Positions 40,001 through 48,533 of a stretch of 52,673 nt of DNA are shown in pieces (position 1 is the stretch's first letter; every line of letters starts with the position of its first letter). Location: contig JACRDN010000007.1 of assembly GCA_016218575.1 (NCBI GenBank), forward strand, positions 1 through 52,673, given 5' to 3'. Under the pieces are notes generated by a model, which saw nothing but the letters and a program-made list of their open reading frames with translations, had not been told where the DNA came from and made no database searches. This stretch comes from Elusimicrobiota bacterium (GTDB lineage Bacteria > Elusimicrobiota > Elusimicrobia > UBA1565 > UBA9628). Made by a program: the position numbers and the translations under genes.

Positions 40001-43000
40001 TCCAGAAAGGCCTCCAAGATCAGGAGAAGGACGACTCCAAGCCCTGGAAGAAGGGCGGTATTCCCACCGAGGCGCCGCCGAGCCTTTGGGGACTGCTGGC
40101 CTTGCCCCTTCTGGCTCCCGGATTTTTGGGCTCGGGAGTGGCCTTGGCCTCCCCGGCCTGGCTTTGGGCGGCGGCCATCCTCCTGCCCATAGTGGCCTGG
40201 CTTCTGGCCTACGGGATACACAAGAAAATCCAGGCGGCCAAGTCCGCGGCCCCGGCCGTGGCCCCCGCGAGCTTCGGCGCCTGGAGGGGGGCGAGGTTGT
40301 ACAAAAACAAAGCGGCTCTCCTCCTGCTTGGCGTTGGGCTGCTATGTCTGGCGGCCGCGCGCCCCATGGGCGGCCAGCAGGACGTGGCCGTGAGCTTCGG
40401 AGGAAACGACGTCCTGCTCGACTTCGACCTTTCCCTGAGCACGCGCCGTTCTGAGCTAGGGCATTTCAAGGCCCACGGCGAGGGCTTAACGCGCTTCGTT
40501 TCCCGCCTGCAAGGCGCTGACCGCGTGGGGCTTATCCTGTTCTCGGGCACGGCCAAGACCGCGGCTTCCCTTTCCATGGACTACGGCACCCTGCAATACC
40601 AACTCCAGCATTTGGAGAGCGAGGCCGAGCGCCTCGAGGACGGCTCCAAGCTCAGCGCGGCGGTGCGCCAAGCCATTGCCGCGTTCGTGGCGGCCAAAGA
40701 CCTGGGAGACAGGGAGTGGATTCTGGTCCTGATCTCGGATGGGGACGTGCCGGACTACGATGTCGAGGCCGCCCTAAAATCCGTCCGCCACGCCTCGAGA
40801 TTGGTGATTTACACGATAGGGATGGGGTCCCCCGAGGGCAGCCGCATCAAGGTCCCGAGCCGCGATGGGAAATCGCTCCAGGATCTCGTGGACTCCACCA
40901 CGGACAAGCCCGCCGTGACCTTTCTCAACGAGAAAAACCTGCGCCGCCTGGCCGAGTCCACCGGAGGGGCCTATTTCCGCGCCGAGGGCGAGGGCTCCAT
41001 GGAGCGGATTTTGGCCCAGGTGGCCGGCCGTCACGAGGGCCGGCAATGGAACGTCCTGCGCTCTCCCCGGGACATCGGGGTCTGGCTCGTGGCGCCGGCC
41101 TTTCTTCTCTTGCTGCTTGAAAGCGTCCTAGGGACGAAGCTCAAGGGCGAGGACGACTCGGCGCAAGATAAAAACTCCCTTCTGCACGGGGGAGTTTTGC
41201 TCGGGCTGGGGACTATTCCCCTGCATTTCTGGCCCATGATTTTCCCCTTCGCGCTTCTCACCGCCGCCCTGGGAGTCCTGCTTTGGCTGGATTGGCGCGG
41301 CGGGGGTTCGGTGATGCGCGGCCTGCGCCGGGCCTGGCAGAGGCGCCGGAGCGGGGCCGAGGGGGCCCTCCTCAAGGACCTGGAGCATCTCTTCGACATC
41401 CGCGAGGCCGACATCCCTTCCTTGGCCGCGTTCATGAAGGCTTGGTCCCAAGCGGGCGGGAGCCGCCGGGGAGAGCTCGCGGCCGAGGCCCTGGAGGATT
41501 CCCAGCTTTGGCGCGAGAAGCTCGTCGCGGCCTGGCTTTACGGCAGTTCGGACGAGTCCCAGGAAAAGATTCTCGCGGCGCTTGAGGCTGGGCATGCGAG
41601 GTATCTCCAATCTCCGCAGGCGGTCTGGGAGAGGCTTCTTGAAAACCGCGCGCGTTTTACCTGGCTTGAGGACGGCGCCATGCCCGCGAGGATGATGGCA
41701 TTGTCGCGGGCCTTGGGAGCCGCCGAGGCGCCCGCCGCCCCTCCGCGCCTTCCCTGGGGCCGGCGCTTGGCTCTGCTCGCGGCCGCCCTTATGCTCGTCC
41801 CGGTCCTGGGCTTGGCCGGCTTGTCCGGCGCCAAGACCGTCCAGTATTTCCAGGACAGGGCCATGGCGGCGCGAGGCGCGGTCCGGATATTTTACGGGGA
41901 GGACGCTTACGCTCTTTACGACCGTTACGCCGACCCGCGCATCGGCAGGCTGGTCCTGCCGGCCCTCTCGCGCTGGCCCCTGGGTGTGGCGGCCGGGGAC
42001 ATGGAGGCCGCGGTCGAGGCGCTTTCCCATTCCAGCGATCCCAAGGCCGAGAACCTGATGGAACTCATCTTCAAGCACGCCTCGGAGCTGGGGCTTTCCC
42101 TCCGGGCCCGCGCGCTCATGACGGCGGCCTTGGTGCGCTGGAAAAACGACGGAGTTTGGGCCGTTCTGGTCGAGGCGACCGCCGGGGAAAATCCCGATCC
42201 CCGCAGGCTGGAGCAGGCCGCTGAGATGCTGGAGGCCGCCGCGGCCATGGGAGGGCCCGCAGCCGAGCGTCAGATCCTGAACTTCTTGATTCGCGCCGAG
42301 GAGCCCGGCCTCCAGTCTCTGGCCGCCGAGGCCCTGTACCGTGTCCTGTGGTCCGCGGGCAAAAGAGACCAATTCTTTCCAGAGCTCATTGGCCTCCAGC
42401 GCGAGTTCGCGGACAAGGGCCTGGCCAATCTGTGGCTCGAGAAGATTCTTCTCAAGCGTTTGAGCTCTGCCCCCATGGAGGAAGAAGAGCTTTTCAAGGC
42501 TCAGGACCTGGTCCAGATTTTCATTAACAAGGCTTCTTCGTTGGATGCGGCGCGCCGTAAGAATCCATCCAGTCTGCTCGAGACCGCGCTCGAGCTGTTC
42601 CGAGAAGAGATCTCGGCGGTGGGGGGAGCCGCCAAGGCCCCGGCCCCGCTCTTGGCGGCGGCCAGGAACGCCTTCAACATCGCGGCCAAGGACCTGGTAA
42701 GCGAGGGCGAAACGGAGTTCTCGGGCCTGCACGCGCGCCTGCTCAAGGGGAAAGTGGTTCTGCCGGACGCCTTGGACTCGGGCTTCGTGGATTACGAGGC
42801 GAGCCCCGCCGCGGCCGCTCCCGGGGCCGGCGTTCCCGTCTACAGGGACGCCTACAAGCTCGGGCATCTGAAAAACCTGCGCCGCGCCGTCGCCGCGGAG
42901 GTCAGGGCCGCGGTCTCCGCCAAAAGCATGACTTCCCGACGTTGGGAGTACGCGCGCCGCTCCTTGGGCGGTCTTAGGGCCCTTTTGGCCTTGGGTTCGG

Positions 43001-45282
43001 CTTTGGGGGTGAAAGAGGGAAACCTCGCCGAGGACTGGGCGGCCGACGATTTCAACCGGGCCCTTTCCCAGAGCTCGCACGCCTTCCGCTTTCCGGCCAT
43101 GCTCCTGGCGGCCCTGCAGAGCGAGGGCCTCGTCGCGCGACAAGGTCTCGACCGCTCGGCCGGGGAAGCCCTTTGGCCCCAAGCCTACGGCCCGAAGGAC
43201 CTGGCGAGATTCGAGGCGTTTTTCCGCAAGCTCGCGGCCTCGGGCCGGGCCTGGGGTCGCGGCGGCGAGTCATCGGCCCTTTCTTGGGACGAGAAGAAAT
43301 ACTTGAGCTATCTATTGGACGCGGTTGGCAGCGCGCGGGCGCGGCATTTCCCGGCGGAGGGCCCCGCCCGTCCGGCGGATTTCTGGGAGGGCCTCGAGCG
43401 CGCCGGCGAGGAGAGCCTGGCCTTGGCCCGCCTCTCCGTCGCCTGTCAAATTCGCAAGAAGGACGCCGCGTTCCAGGGCCAAGCCCTGCGTTGGGCGATG
43501 GGCTGGGCGGGCAAGCCTCAGGCCCGTCCGGCCTTGGGAGACCTCGAGCCCTTCCTCGACGACTTGTTCAACGCAGCGGAGTACGAGGAGCAATTGGCCC
43601 TACTGGCCGAGGCCGGGCGTCTGGGGCCGGGCGGCAGGCCCGCCGCGCTTCTGCGCAAGAAGCTCGATGAAGCCGTGGCCAAGGCTTTCAGCGATGCGGC
43701 CTTCTATTTCCCGGCTCACTCCTTGGAGGCTCTGGCCCGGAAGCAGCACGGCTACACCAGACTGCAGATACGGATATTCATGACTAGGCTCCGGGAAGCG
43801 GCGGATGCGCTCGCGCAGGAGCAGGGGCGCTTGAGCCAACTCCAAGCCGATGAGCTCCGGCGCATGGAAGGCTTGGCCCCCAGGTTCCTGGAACTGGGCG
43901 CTCAATTAGGGATGCCCGCGGGAGATACCGCGCCGGAGCTCACGGCCGAGGAGATCAACGAGCTTCTGGCGGCCGGTTCGGCCGCGCTTTCCTTCGAGTT
44001 TTTCAAGGCTCTGCACGAGGAGGGCCTGATCCCGGCGCAAAACTCGGACGCGGGCTCGGCGGACAATTTGCCGGGAGCCTACTCGCGGGAGGACCTGGTA
44101 AATCTCCGCGCCTTCCTGGCCCGGACCTTGGCCGCGGGCAAGGGTTGGAACTATGACGGGAGCCGGCCGCCGCTCGAAGCGAGCCAGAAAGCGTATCTCG
44201 AGGCGGCTATAAAGACGGTGGAAAGGCTCATCGAGCGCCCGCGCTCGTCTCCGTTGTATGGTCTGGCGGGCATGGGCTTTGGTATTCTCCAGGGCGCGGC
44301 TTGGGGCGCCTCGGCGTGGCTGGCGCTCGCCGCGGCGACGGTTTATCTCCTGTGTCGCGCTTACGCGCGGTGGAAGGCGAGCCGTCCCGCGTCCCTCGCG
44401 AGCTTCGCGGCCAAGAGGTCGCCGGCCCAAATCGAGAAGCGCGCCGGGTCAATCGAGCTCGCGGCCCGGCGTTTGGCCGACTCCATGTCCTGGGGCTCGG
44501 CCCTCTCCGCCTTCATCGGGCTCGGGGGAGTGGACGTCGCCGACTCTCGGCCCTACGAGAACGGGGAAGATGCCCGTTTCCTGGACGTGAAAACCACGGC
44601 CCGGCTCGATACTCCTTACCTCAAGCAGACCGGGCTTGAGAAGGACATGCCGGTCGTGGTCATCGCGGACCGAAGCCGCTCTTCTATGGTCTGGGCCCTG
44701 GGAGCCCGGAAATCCCAGGTTATCGAGGAGCTCGCCGGGGCCCTAATGCTCGCGGCCGCGGCCGCGGGGCGCAAGGCGGGTTCGGTCGTTTTCTCGGATA
44801 AAGTCGAGTCCTGGGTGCTCCCCCGGCAAGGGGAAGACTCGGCCCGGCTCATGATCCGGAGGCTTTTGGCGGCAGAGCCCTCGGGGAAAGGCACCGATTT
44901 GAAGGCGGCCCTTGAGCTGGCCCTGAGCCGGCTCGGCTCGCGCAGCACCGTGGTCGTGGTCTCGGATTTCCTGGCCGAGGGGTTCGCAAGCGCGCTCATG
45001 GCGCTCGGCGAGCGCCATGACGTGCGTCTGGTGCGGGTTTTTGACCCGGCCGAGCTCAAGCCCTTGCCGGACGTGGGCCTGGTCCGGGTCCAGGACCCGG
45101 AGTCGGGGGCGGTCCGATTGGCCGATACTTCCGATCCCGCCTGGCGCGCGGCCGAGGCCGCGGCCTTGAGCCGGCGCGAAGACAATCTGAAAAGAATTTT
45201 TTCCCGGACCTCGGCCCGGGTCGCCGCGGTTTCGACCGCAGGCGACTATTGGGCCGCATTCTTAAAGGAGTTTTCAAAATGA
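37021..45282 (+). CDS. Giant BatD-like/BatA/TPR/BatB/DUF58 fusion protein
   Basis: A single 2753-codon frame. Order: signal peptide (1-31), second hydrophobic stretch (~115-130), a BatD-like beta domain (~160-265), transmembrane helix (285-302), a helical DUF4381-like part (~325-420), then BatA with two membrane helices (~456-528) and a vWA domain with MIDAS DSSGS (D544). TPR repeats follow (~823-930), a Lys/Glu/Gln-rich linker (~940-1010), BatB membrane helices and a second vWA (DLSLS, D1136). A ~1000-residue mostly helical part of unknown type follows (1370-2400, one helix at ~1586-1610). A membrane segment (~2413-2440) precedes DUF58 (RPYENGEDARFLDVKTTAR at 2510; vWA DRSRS at D2550). In other bacteria these are five separate genes beside moxR. 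The role of such systems is membrane- or periplasm-linked chaperone-like assembly or stress resistance. The end overlaps moxR by ATGA. Confidence 0.9.
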   Translation: MLPRKAIAGMLAFSLAFLSPGVPCYQALAAQVGAAPKAVVVLQPAAPMKRSAAFVARLKRGAAPLLRVLARSRQAPEALPVQAEALLGPSAVVMRQELEAPPREGVSPQKFLSRTLVAAALGLSLALSSAPGPIRAEPTPPPSPAARAPAAATLQPASAGMTARVEGTPLELGGRGRLVLTVRNGGKAPMRLNLSRAALAGLFPEELELQGQAPDPIVLSPGQTRELSFEFIAFGSGELKIGGELLGTAVAPVSVAVKSPLTPDWEQKGFRGPKDVVQKSEPEWSWAFALPLLVLAVLAAERFLRSAPAPAQPFPEKEPVLSRAEAGMAVLEDNLESLPDREFYAEYYKILSSFLVDYHGLPVKERHAAGLAADLKASRKLGSGQLEVAAGLARRAEMVRFGGGDASADRRRRDLRSLGDLTRSVAGRPGGEAPRGASGLLGILGFLPIEAASLHFGNPWALILFVPLTAFILWKWRGRPAGLLMPQALPAALRPSLRQRLAFLPNALRVVVLGLLILYMAQPQLGVVRQEAFIASTDTILEIDSSGSMASPYSAQGGKSRLQAAKESAKAYAVEQRRGGGNRLGLFSFAENAEFEVMLTFDTDAFLAQLEGVAVRGGTAIGRAVLAGAAQFVEDDLKNLDDSGDPRVKEAKRILAGRGLRKALAYLNAQPDLAARVLRSERQKVLVVFSDGDSNVGISPLEAARIAKKLGIKIYTVGIASDAGGPGVDEATLKKMAEITGARYFRAADAEALTQALLEINALVKIPSKVLAVPMVRDLRQELAILALLLVGLELTLSSTWLRVLQGLAFLSLPLMSQPAALSDGNLLFHQGRYGEAAVRYARALERYPDMAELYFNMGNAYLSLGEAEKAARCYQEFLARSGDSELAAQAHYNRGLAALLQKDLAAARDAFKQALRLNPGDADARWNLDLVNQLLKKKQKNHDGKKRDGENREGEDGRNRSSQEHPDPRKGEPSAQSAAKPSQDQGKTGLEDLQKGLQDQEKDDSKPWKKGGIPTEAPPSLWGLLALPLLAPGFLGSGVALASPAWLWAAAILLPIVAWLLAYGIHKKIQAAKSAAPAVAPASFGAWRGARLYKNKAALLLLGVGLLCLAAARPMGGQQDVAVSFGGNDVLLDFDLSLSTRRSELGHFKAHGEGLTRFVSRLQGADRVGLILFSGTAKTAASLSMDYGTLQYQLQHLESEAERLEDGSKLSAAVRQAIAAFVAAKDLGDREWILVLISDGDVPDYDVEAALKSVRHASRLVIYTIGMGSPEGSRIKVPSRDGKSLQDLVDSTTDKPAVTFLNEKNLRRLAESTGGAYFRAEGEGSMERILAQVAGRHEGRQWNVLRSPRDIGVWLVAPAFLLLLLESVLGTKLKGEDDSAQDKNSLLHGGVLLGLGTIPLHFWPMIFPFALLTAALGVLLWLDWRGGGSVMRGLRRAWQRRRSGAEGALLKDLEHLFDIREADIPSLAAFMKAWSQAGGSRRGELAAEALEDSQLWREKLVAAWLYGSSDESQEKILAALEAGHARYLQSPQAVWERLLENRARFTWLEDGAMPARMMALSRALGAAEAPAAPPRLPWGRRLALLAAALMLVPVLGLAGLSGAKTVQYFQDRAMAARGAVRIFYGEDAYALYDRYADPRIGRLVLPALSRWPLGVAAGDMEAAVEALSHSSDPKAENLMELIFKHASELGLSLRARALMTAALVRWKNDGVWAVLVEATAGENPDPRRLEQAAEMLEAAAAMGGPAAERQILNFLIRAEEPGLQSLAAEALYRVLWSAGKRDQFFPELIGLQREFADKGLANLWLEKILLKRLSSAPMEEEELFKAQDLVQIFINKASSLDAARRKNPSSLLETALELFREEISAVGGAAKAPAPLLAAARNAFNIAAKDLVSEGETEFSGLHARLLKGKVVLPDALDSGFVDYEASPAAAAPGAGVPVYRDAYKLGHLKNLRRAVAAEVRAAVSAKSMTSRRWEYARRSLGGLRALLALGSALGVKEGNLAEDWAADDFNRALSQSSHAFRFPAMLLAALQSEGLVARQGLDRSAGEALWPQAYGPKDLARFEAFFRKLAASGRAWGRGGESSALSWDEKKYLSYLLDAVGSARARHFPAEGPARPADFWEGLERAGEESLALARLSVACQIRKKDAAFQGQALRWAMGWAGKPQARPALGDLEPFLDDLFNAAEYEEQLALLAEAGRLGPGGRPAALLRKKLDEAVAKAFSDAAFYFPAHSLEALARKQHGYTRLQIRIFMTRLREAADALAQEQGRLSQLQADELRRMEGLAPRFLELGAQLGMPAGDTAPELTAEEINELLAAGSAALSFEFFKALHEEGLIPAQNSDAGSADNLPGAYSREDLVNLRAFLARTLAAGKGWNYDGSRPPLEASQKAYLEAAIKTVERLIERPRSSPLYGLAGMGFGILQGAAWGASAWLALAAATVYLLCRAYARWKASRPASLASFAAKRSPAQIEKRAGSIELAARRLADSMSWGSALSAFIGLGGVDVADSRPYENGEDARFLDVKTTARLDTPYLKQTGLEKDMPVVVIADRSRSSMVWALGARKSQVIEELAGALMLAAAAAGRKAGSVVFSDKVESWVLPRQGEDSARLMIRRLLAAEPSGKGTDLKAALELALSRLGSRSTVVVVSDFLAEGFASALMALGERHDVRLVRVFDPAELKPLPDVGLVRVQDPESGAVRLADTSDPAWRAAEAAALSRREDNLKRIFSRTSARVAAVSTAGDYWAAFLKEFSK

Positions 45283-46775
45283 AACAAGAGATGCCGCGCA
45301 AAATCCTTGCCTTGTCCTTGACTCTCTGCTTGGCCTGCCCCGCTCCCGGATCTGCCGCCGGATTTCTCTCTTGGAGAGGCCAATCCGCCTCCATAGGAGA
45401 AGTCTTGACCATGCTTGGGCGCTCCAAGACCTCTGAAGGCGCCGCGCAGAGCGCCCTCGTTCTTGAGGAAACCTTGACGGGCGGGCCTCGGGGAAGTTCT
45501 CCCGATTTGGCGATTCCTCGAATCGCGGCAGCCACCTCGCGGGAACTTCCAAAATTCTCCCTTCTGAGGGCGAAGCCTCTTGAAGCGCGAAGGACATCTC
45601 CACGACTCGCTCATCCGCCGCTCTGCTCCGTGGGGAAAGGCTTTCTACGCGCCGCCTACTCCACCCCGGCCTTGGTATTCGGAGGGCTGCTCGCCATGGG
45701 CATTTTAGCCTTGAACGCCGCGGGGCTCCTGCCGGATCTCGGCCTAGGCGCGGGTGCGGTCTTCGCGGCGGCTGGCATTCTGGGCGCTTCCTCCGCGAGG
45801 GAATTGCCCGGCGAGGGGGATGATGATCTGAAGGCCGCGCATGAGACCATTCAGAGGATCCGCGCCGAGGTGGGGCGCGCCATCATCGGCCAACAGGAGC
45901 TCGTGGACTCCCTCATCATGGCCGTGGTCCTGCGCGAGCACGTGCTGGCCGAGGGAGTTCCCGGCGTGGGCAAAACCGCGGCGATCAAGGCCTTGGCCAA
46001 GGCGGTGAGGGCTTCCTTCAATCGCATCCAGGGAACCCCCGACCTTCAGCCGGCCGACATAACGGGTTCGGAGATACTGCAGGAGAATCCCGACACCGGC
46101 AGGAGGGGCATGGATTTCAGGCCAGGCCCGATTTTCGCCGAGTTCGTGCTCTTCGACGAGGGCAACCGAGCCACGCCGAGAGCCCAGTCCGCGCTCTTGG
46201 AAGCCATGCAGGAAAGGCAGGTGACCGCGGGGGGAAGGACTTATCCCTTGCCCTTGATTTCCGTTCTCTCCACGCAGAACCCAATCGAGGAGAAGGGCAT
46301 CAACCCTCCTTCCGAGGCCCAGATAGACCGCTTCATGTTCTGGGTCATGGTGCCCCAGCCGGGCCGGGAGGAGCTGGGCCGGATCGTCAAGCTCAACGAA
46401 TCGCCCGGGTCTCTGCCGGAGGTCGGGCCGGTGGCGAGCTTGGAGGAGCTCGACAAGATCCGCGGGCTTTCCGAGCGCGTGAAAGTGGACCAGGCCCTGG
46501 AGGAGTATATCCTGTCCCTCATTTATGCTTTCGAGAGTAAAGAGATCAAACCCCTCCTGAAGCACTACTTTTACACCCGGGCGGCCATCCACATCAGGCG
46601 CGCCGCGCGTCTTCAGGCCCTGTTCCAGGGGCGGGGCTTCGTCCTGCCCGAGGACATCGAGGCCGTGGCGCACCGGGCGCTCCGGCACCGCATGGCCTTG
46701 ACCTACGAGGCCGCGATCGTTCACACTCCCGACAGCCTCATAGACCTGGCGCTTGGAATGGTCCGGATTCCGTGA
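45279..46775 (+). CDS. moxR: MoxR-family AAA+ ATPase with N-terminal signal/membrane extension
   Basis: A 498-residue protein; typical MoxR is ~320. The AAA+ core begins at about residue 185: Walker A GVPGVGKTAAI (226-236), Walker B VLFDEGNRA (290-298; DEINRA is usual), STQNPIEEKGINPPSEAQIDRF (331-352). Residues 1-28 look like a signal peptide (ILALSLTLCLACPAPGSA) and residues ~130-172 contain two hydrophobic segments (ALVFGGLLAMGILALNAAGL, then GAVFAAAGILGA). So the ATPase seems membrane tethered. MoxR ATPases act on vWA partners; here the partner domains are in the preceding fused gene, with which it is translationally coupled. Confidence 0.93.
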   Translation: MKQEMPRKILALSLTLCLACPAPGSAAGFLSWRGQSASIGEVLTMLGRSKTSEGAAQSALVLEETLTGGPRGSSPDLAIPRIAAATSRELPKFSLLRAKPLEARRTSPRLAHPPLCSVGKGFLRAAYSTPALVFGGLLAMGILALNAAGLLPDLGLGAGAVFAAAGILGASSARELPGEGDDDLKAAHETIQRIRAEVGRAIIGQQELVDSLIMAVVLREHVLAEGVPGVGKTAAIKALAKAVRASFNRIQGTPDLQPADITGSEILQENPDTGRRGMDFRPGPIFAEFVLFDEGNRATPRAQSALLEAMQERQVTAGGRTYPLPLISVLSTQNPIEEKGINPPSEAQIDRFMFWVMVPQPGREELGRIVKLNESPGSLPEVGPVASLEELDKIRGLSERVKVDQALEEYILSLIYAFESKEIKPLLKHYFYTRAAIHIRRAARLQALFQGRGFVLPEDIEAVAHRALRHRMALTYEAAIVHTPDSLIDLALGMVRIP

Positions 46776-46788
46776 GTATAATTGACGG

Positions 46789-48243
46789 ATGCGCCGGCTA
46801 GCGCGGTTCCTTGTCGCGGCCGGCGTTTTGTCGGCCGCGGCCGTCCCCGCGCGGGCCGCTTTTCAGGTTCGCGTGGACGCGAGCTATGCGGCCAGCCTCT
46901 TCTACCTCCTCGACAACCTTTCCGGGGCCCAGCCCCTGGAGACCAGCGCCTATTACCGCGAATTTTGGAAAGAGAAATTCGGGCTCGACGCCGAGGACGA
47001 GGCCTTCTTGGCGAGATACGCCGCCCTGCGCAAGGCCCATGACCGGGACTCGGACGAGAAATGGCCCCTGATGTTCATCGGCGCTTCGAGCGTCGCGCAA
47101 GCCCGGGAAAGAGCTGCGGCCGCGCTGGAAGCCGAGGAGGCCCAAGACCTGTTCCAGGCCCTGGCGCATTTCGGCCGGAAGTTCCAGCCCCTGTGGGAGA
47201 GCCGTTCAGGCCATTTGACCCAGGCCGTGGCGGATTTCTCGAAAGGAGGCTGGGACGTTCGAATCGAGGAGTACCTGGCCGGGGTCTCGCGGTTCTTTGA
47301 ATTGGATCCGGCTCTTTCCAGGGACTTCAAGATCGCCTTGCTCTGGCATCCCGGGCTCAAGGCCTCGGCCGGGCACTCCCACGCCGTGCGCAAGGGGACG
47401 GTCATGCTGGTCGAGCTTCCCGAGGATTTGCGGCTTTTGGACCAGATAGACGTCATCGTCCATGAGTGCGTCCACGATCTGTTCGCGGCGATCCCGGAGA
47501 AAGCCAGGGCCGGCCTCGCCAAGGAGTTGTTCAAGATCGACCGCCGGGCCGGGCTGTTCTTCCTGCAGGACATGAACGAGGGCCTGGCCACCGCCCTCGG
47601 GCAGGGCTTGTTTCTATTCCGCCATGTCCCCGAGAAATTCAAGGCCGATGGAAACTGGTACTCCACGAGCGTGGACGCCTTCGCCAAGTCAGTCTTTCCG
47701 GAGGTGAGGCGGGCCATGGACGAAAGCGGGACCTTGAGCTCTCGCGCCCCGCGCTGGGCCGCGGCGGTGCGCGCGCTCGCGGCCCAAGCCAAGCTCTGCC
47801 GATATTTCAGGAACCAAGTGCTCTTGACCGACCCCGGCACGATGGAACTGGCCGAGCCTTTGTTTCAAGCCATGGACATCTCGAACGCGGTCCAGCTGCG
47901 CGTGGCGGACGCCGCGGCGGAGCGCGAGAGCGTGCGGCGAGCCGTCTTGAAGGATTCCCTAAGGCCGGTAGTCGTCATGTTGAGCCCTGCTTCCTTGGAA
48001 TCGTTGCGGGAAGCCTTGGACTGGTCCCTGCGCTCCGAGCAGGTGGGTAGGCTCGTCGGCCTGTCTTCCGGCGGACCCCTGGCCGTTATTTCCTGGTCGG
48101 ATGCGGGGCGCCCCTACTTGCTTCTCCTTGGCGAGCCCGGGGCGCTTAAAGCCGGGTTCGCGGCCCTTCCCCGCTTGGACTTCTCGTCCGAGGCCATGGC
48201 CGTGCGGCTTAGGGACGGTTCGCGGCTGCTGGTCCATTATTAA
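46789..48243 (+). CDS. Exported HEXXH putative metallopeptidase
   Basis: A 484-residue protein with a signal peptide (MRRLARFLVAAGVLSAAAVPARA). VIVHECVHDLF gives an HEXXH zinc site (H225, E226, H229), and MNEGLATALG 35 residues later supplies a likely third ligand (E264), the gluzincin layout. The family is not recognised. It starts 13 bases after moxR, so it is probably the last gene of the MoxR/Bat operon. A hairpin follows the stop. Peptidase activity is inferred from the motif only. Confidence 0.8.
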   Translation: MRRLARFLVAAGVLSAAAVPARAAFQVRVDASYAASLFYLLDNLSGAQPLETSAYYREFWKEKFGLDAEDEAFLARYAALRKAHDRDSDEKWPLMFIGASSVAQARERAAAALEAEEAQDLFQALAHFGRKFQPLWESRSGHLTQAVADFSKGGWDVRIEEYLAGVSRFFELDPALSRDFKIALLWHPGLKASAGHSHAVRKGTVMLVELPEDLRLLDQIDVIVHECVHDLFAAIPEKARAGLAKELFKIDRRAGLFFLQDMNEGLATALGQGLFLFRHVPEKFKADGNWYSTSVDAFAKSVFPEVRRAMDESGTLSSRAPRWAAAVRALAAQAKLCRYFRNQVLLTDPGTMELAEPLFQAMDISNAVQLRVADAAAERESVRRAVLKDSLRPVVVMLSPASLESLREALDWSLRSEQVGRLVGLSSGGPLAVISWSDAGRPYLLLLGEPGALKAGFAALPRLDFSSEAMAVRLRDGSRLLVHY

Positions 48244-48250
48244 GGCGGAC

Positions 48251-48287
48251 TTATCCCCAAAACTTTCCCGCGAAGTTCTGGGGATAA
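48251..48287. repeat. Dispersed palindrome, copy 3 (after the HEXXH gene)
   Basis: Arms TTATCCCCAAAACTT and AAGTTCTGGGGATAA pair at 14 of 15 positions with a 7-base loop. It is a diverged relative of the palindromes at 30370 and 33744 (same TTATCC...AAACTT...GAAGTTC...GGATAA layout). It lies seven bases after the stop of the preceding gene and could also work as a hairpin that ends or protects the operon mRNA. Confidence 0.65.
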
Positions 48288-48398
48288 CTTTGATAAATCA
48301 CCGCTGGCATGCGCCGGTTAAAAATGCAGACTCTTTTTAGAGGCCGTCATGTATAGTAATGGCAACTGTGGGCGCCCACGGTTGGTCGCGGAGAAACA

Positions 48399-48527
48399 AT
48401 GAATCTCAAGCAATCGGATGACGCGGCGCTTCTGAAGCAATTGAAGGCCATTGTCCGAAAGAAGCGGGACAGAATTATCCGGCCGCTTCCGACGGTGGAA
48501 GCTGGCCAACAGACGTTTTCAGGTTAG
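48399..48527 (+). CDS. Possible 42-residue basic small protein
   Basis: MNLKQSDDAALLKQLKAIVR then KKRDRIIRPLPTVEAGQQTF and a stop. GGAG (48390-48393) is at a suitable distance from the ATG and a TATAGT box lies at 48352-48357. The composition is helical and basic. No family is recognised. It could be a real small gene or the 5' stump of a lost one in this 290-base gap. Confidence 0.35.
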   Translation: MNLKQSDDAALLKQLKAIVRKKRDRIIRPLPTVEAGQQTFSG

Positions 48528-48533
48528 ACTCTC

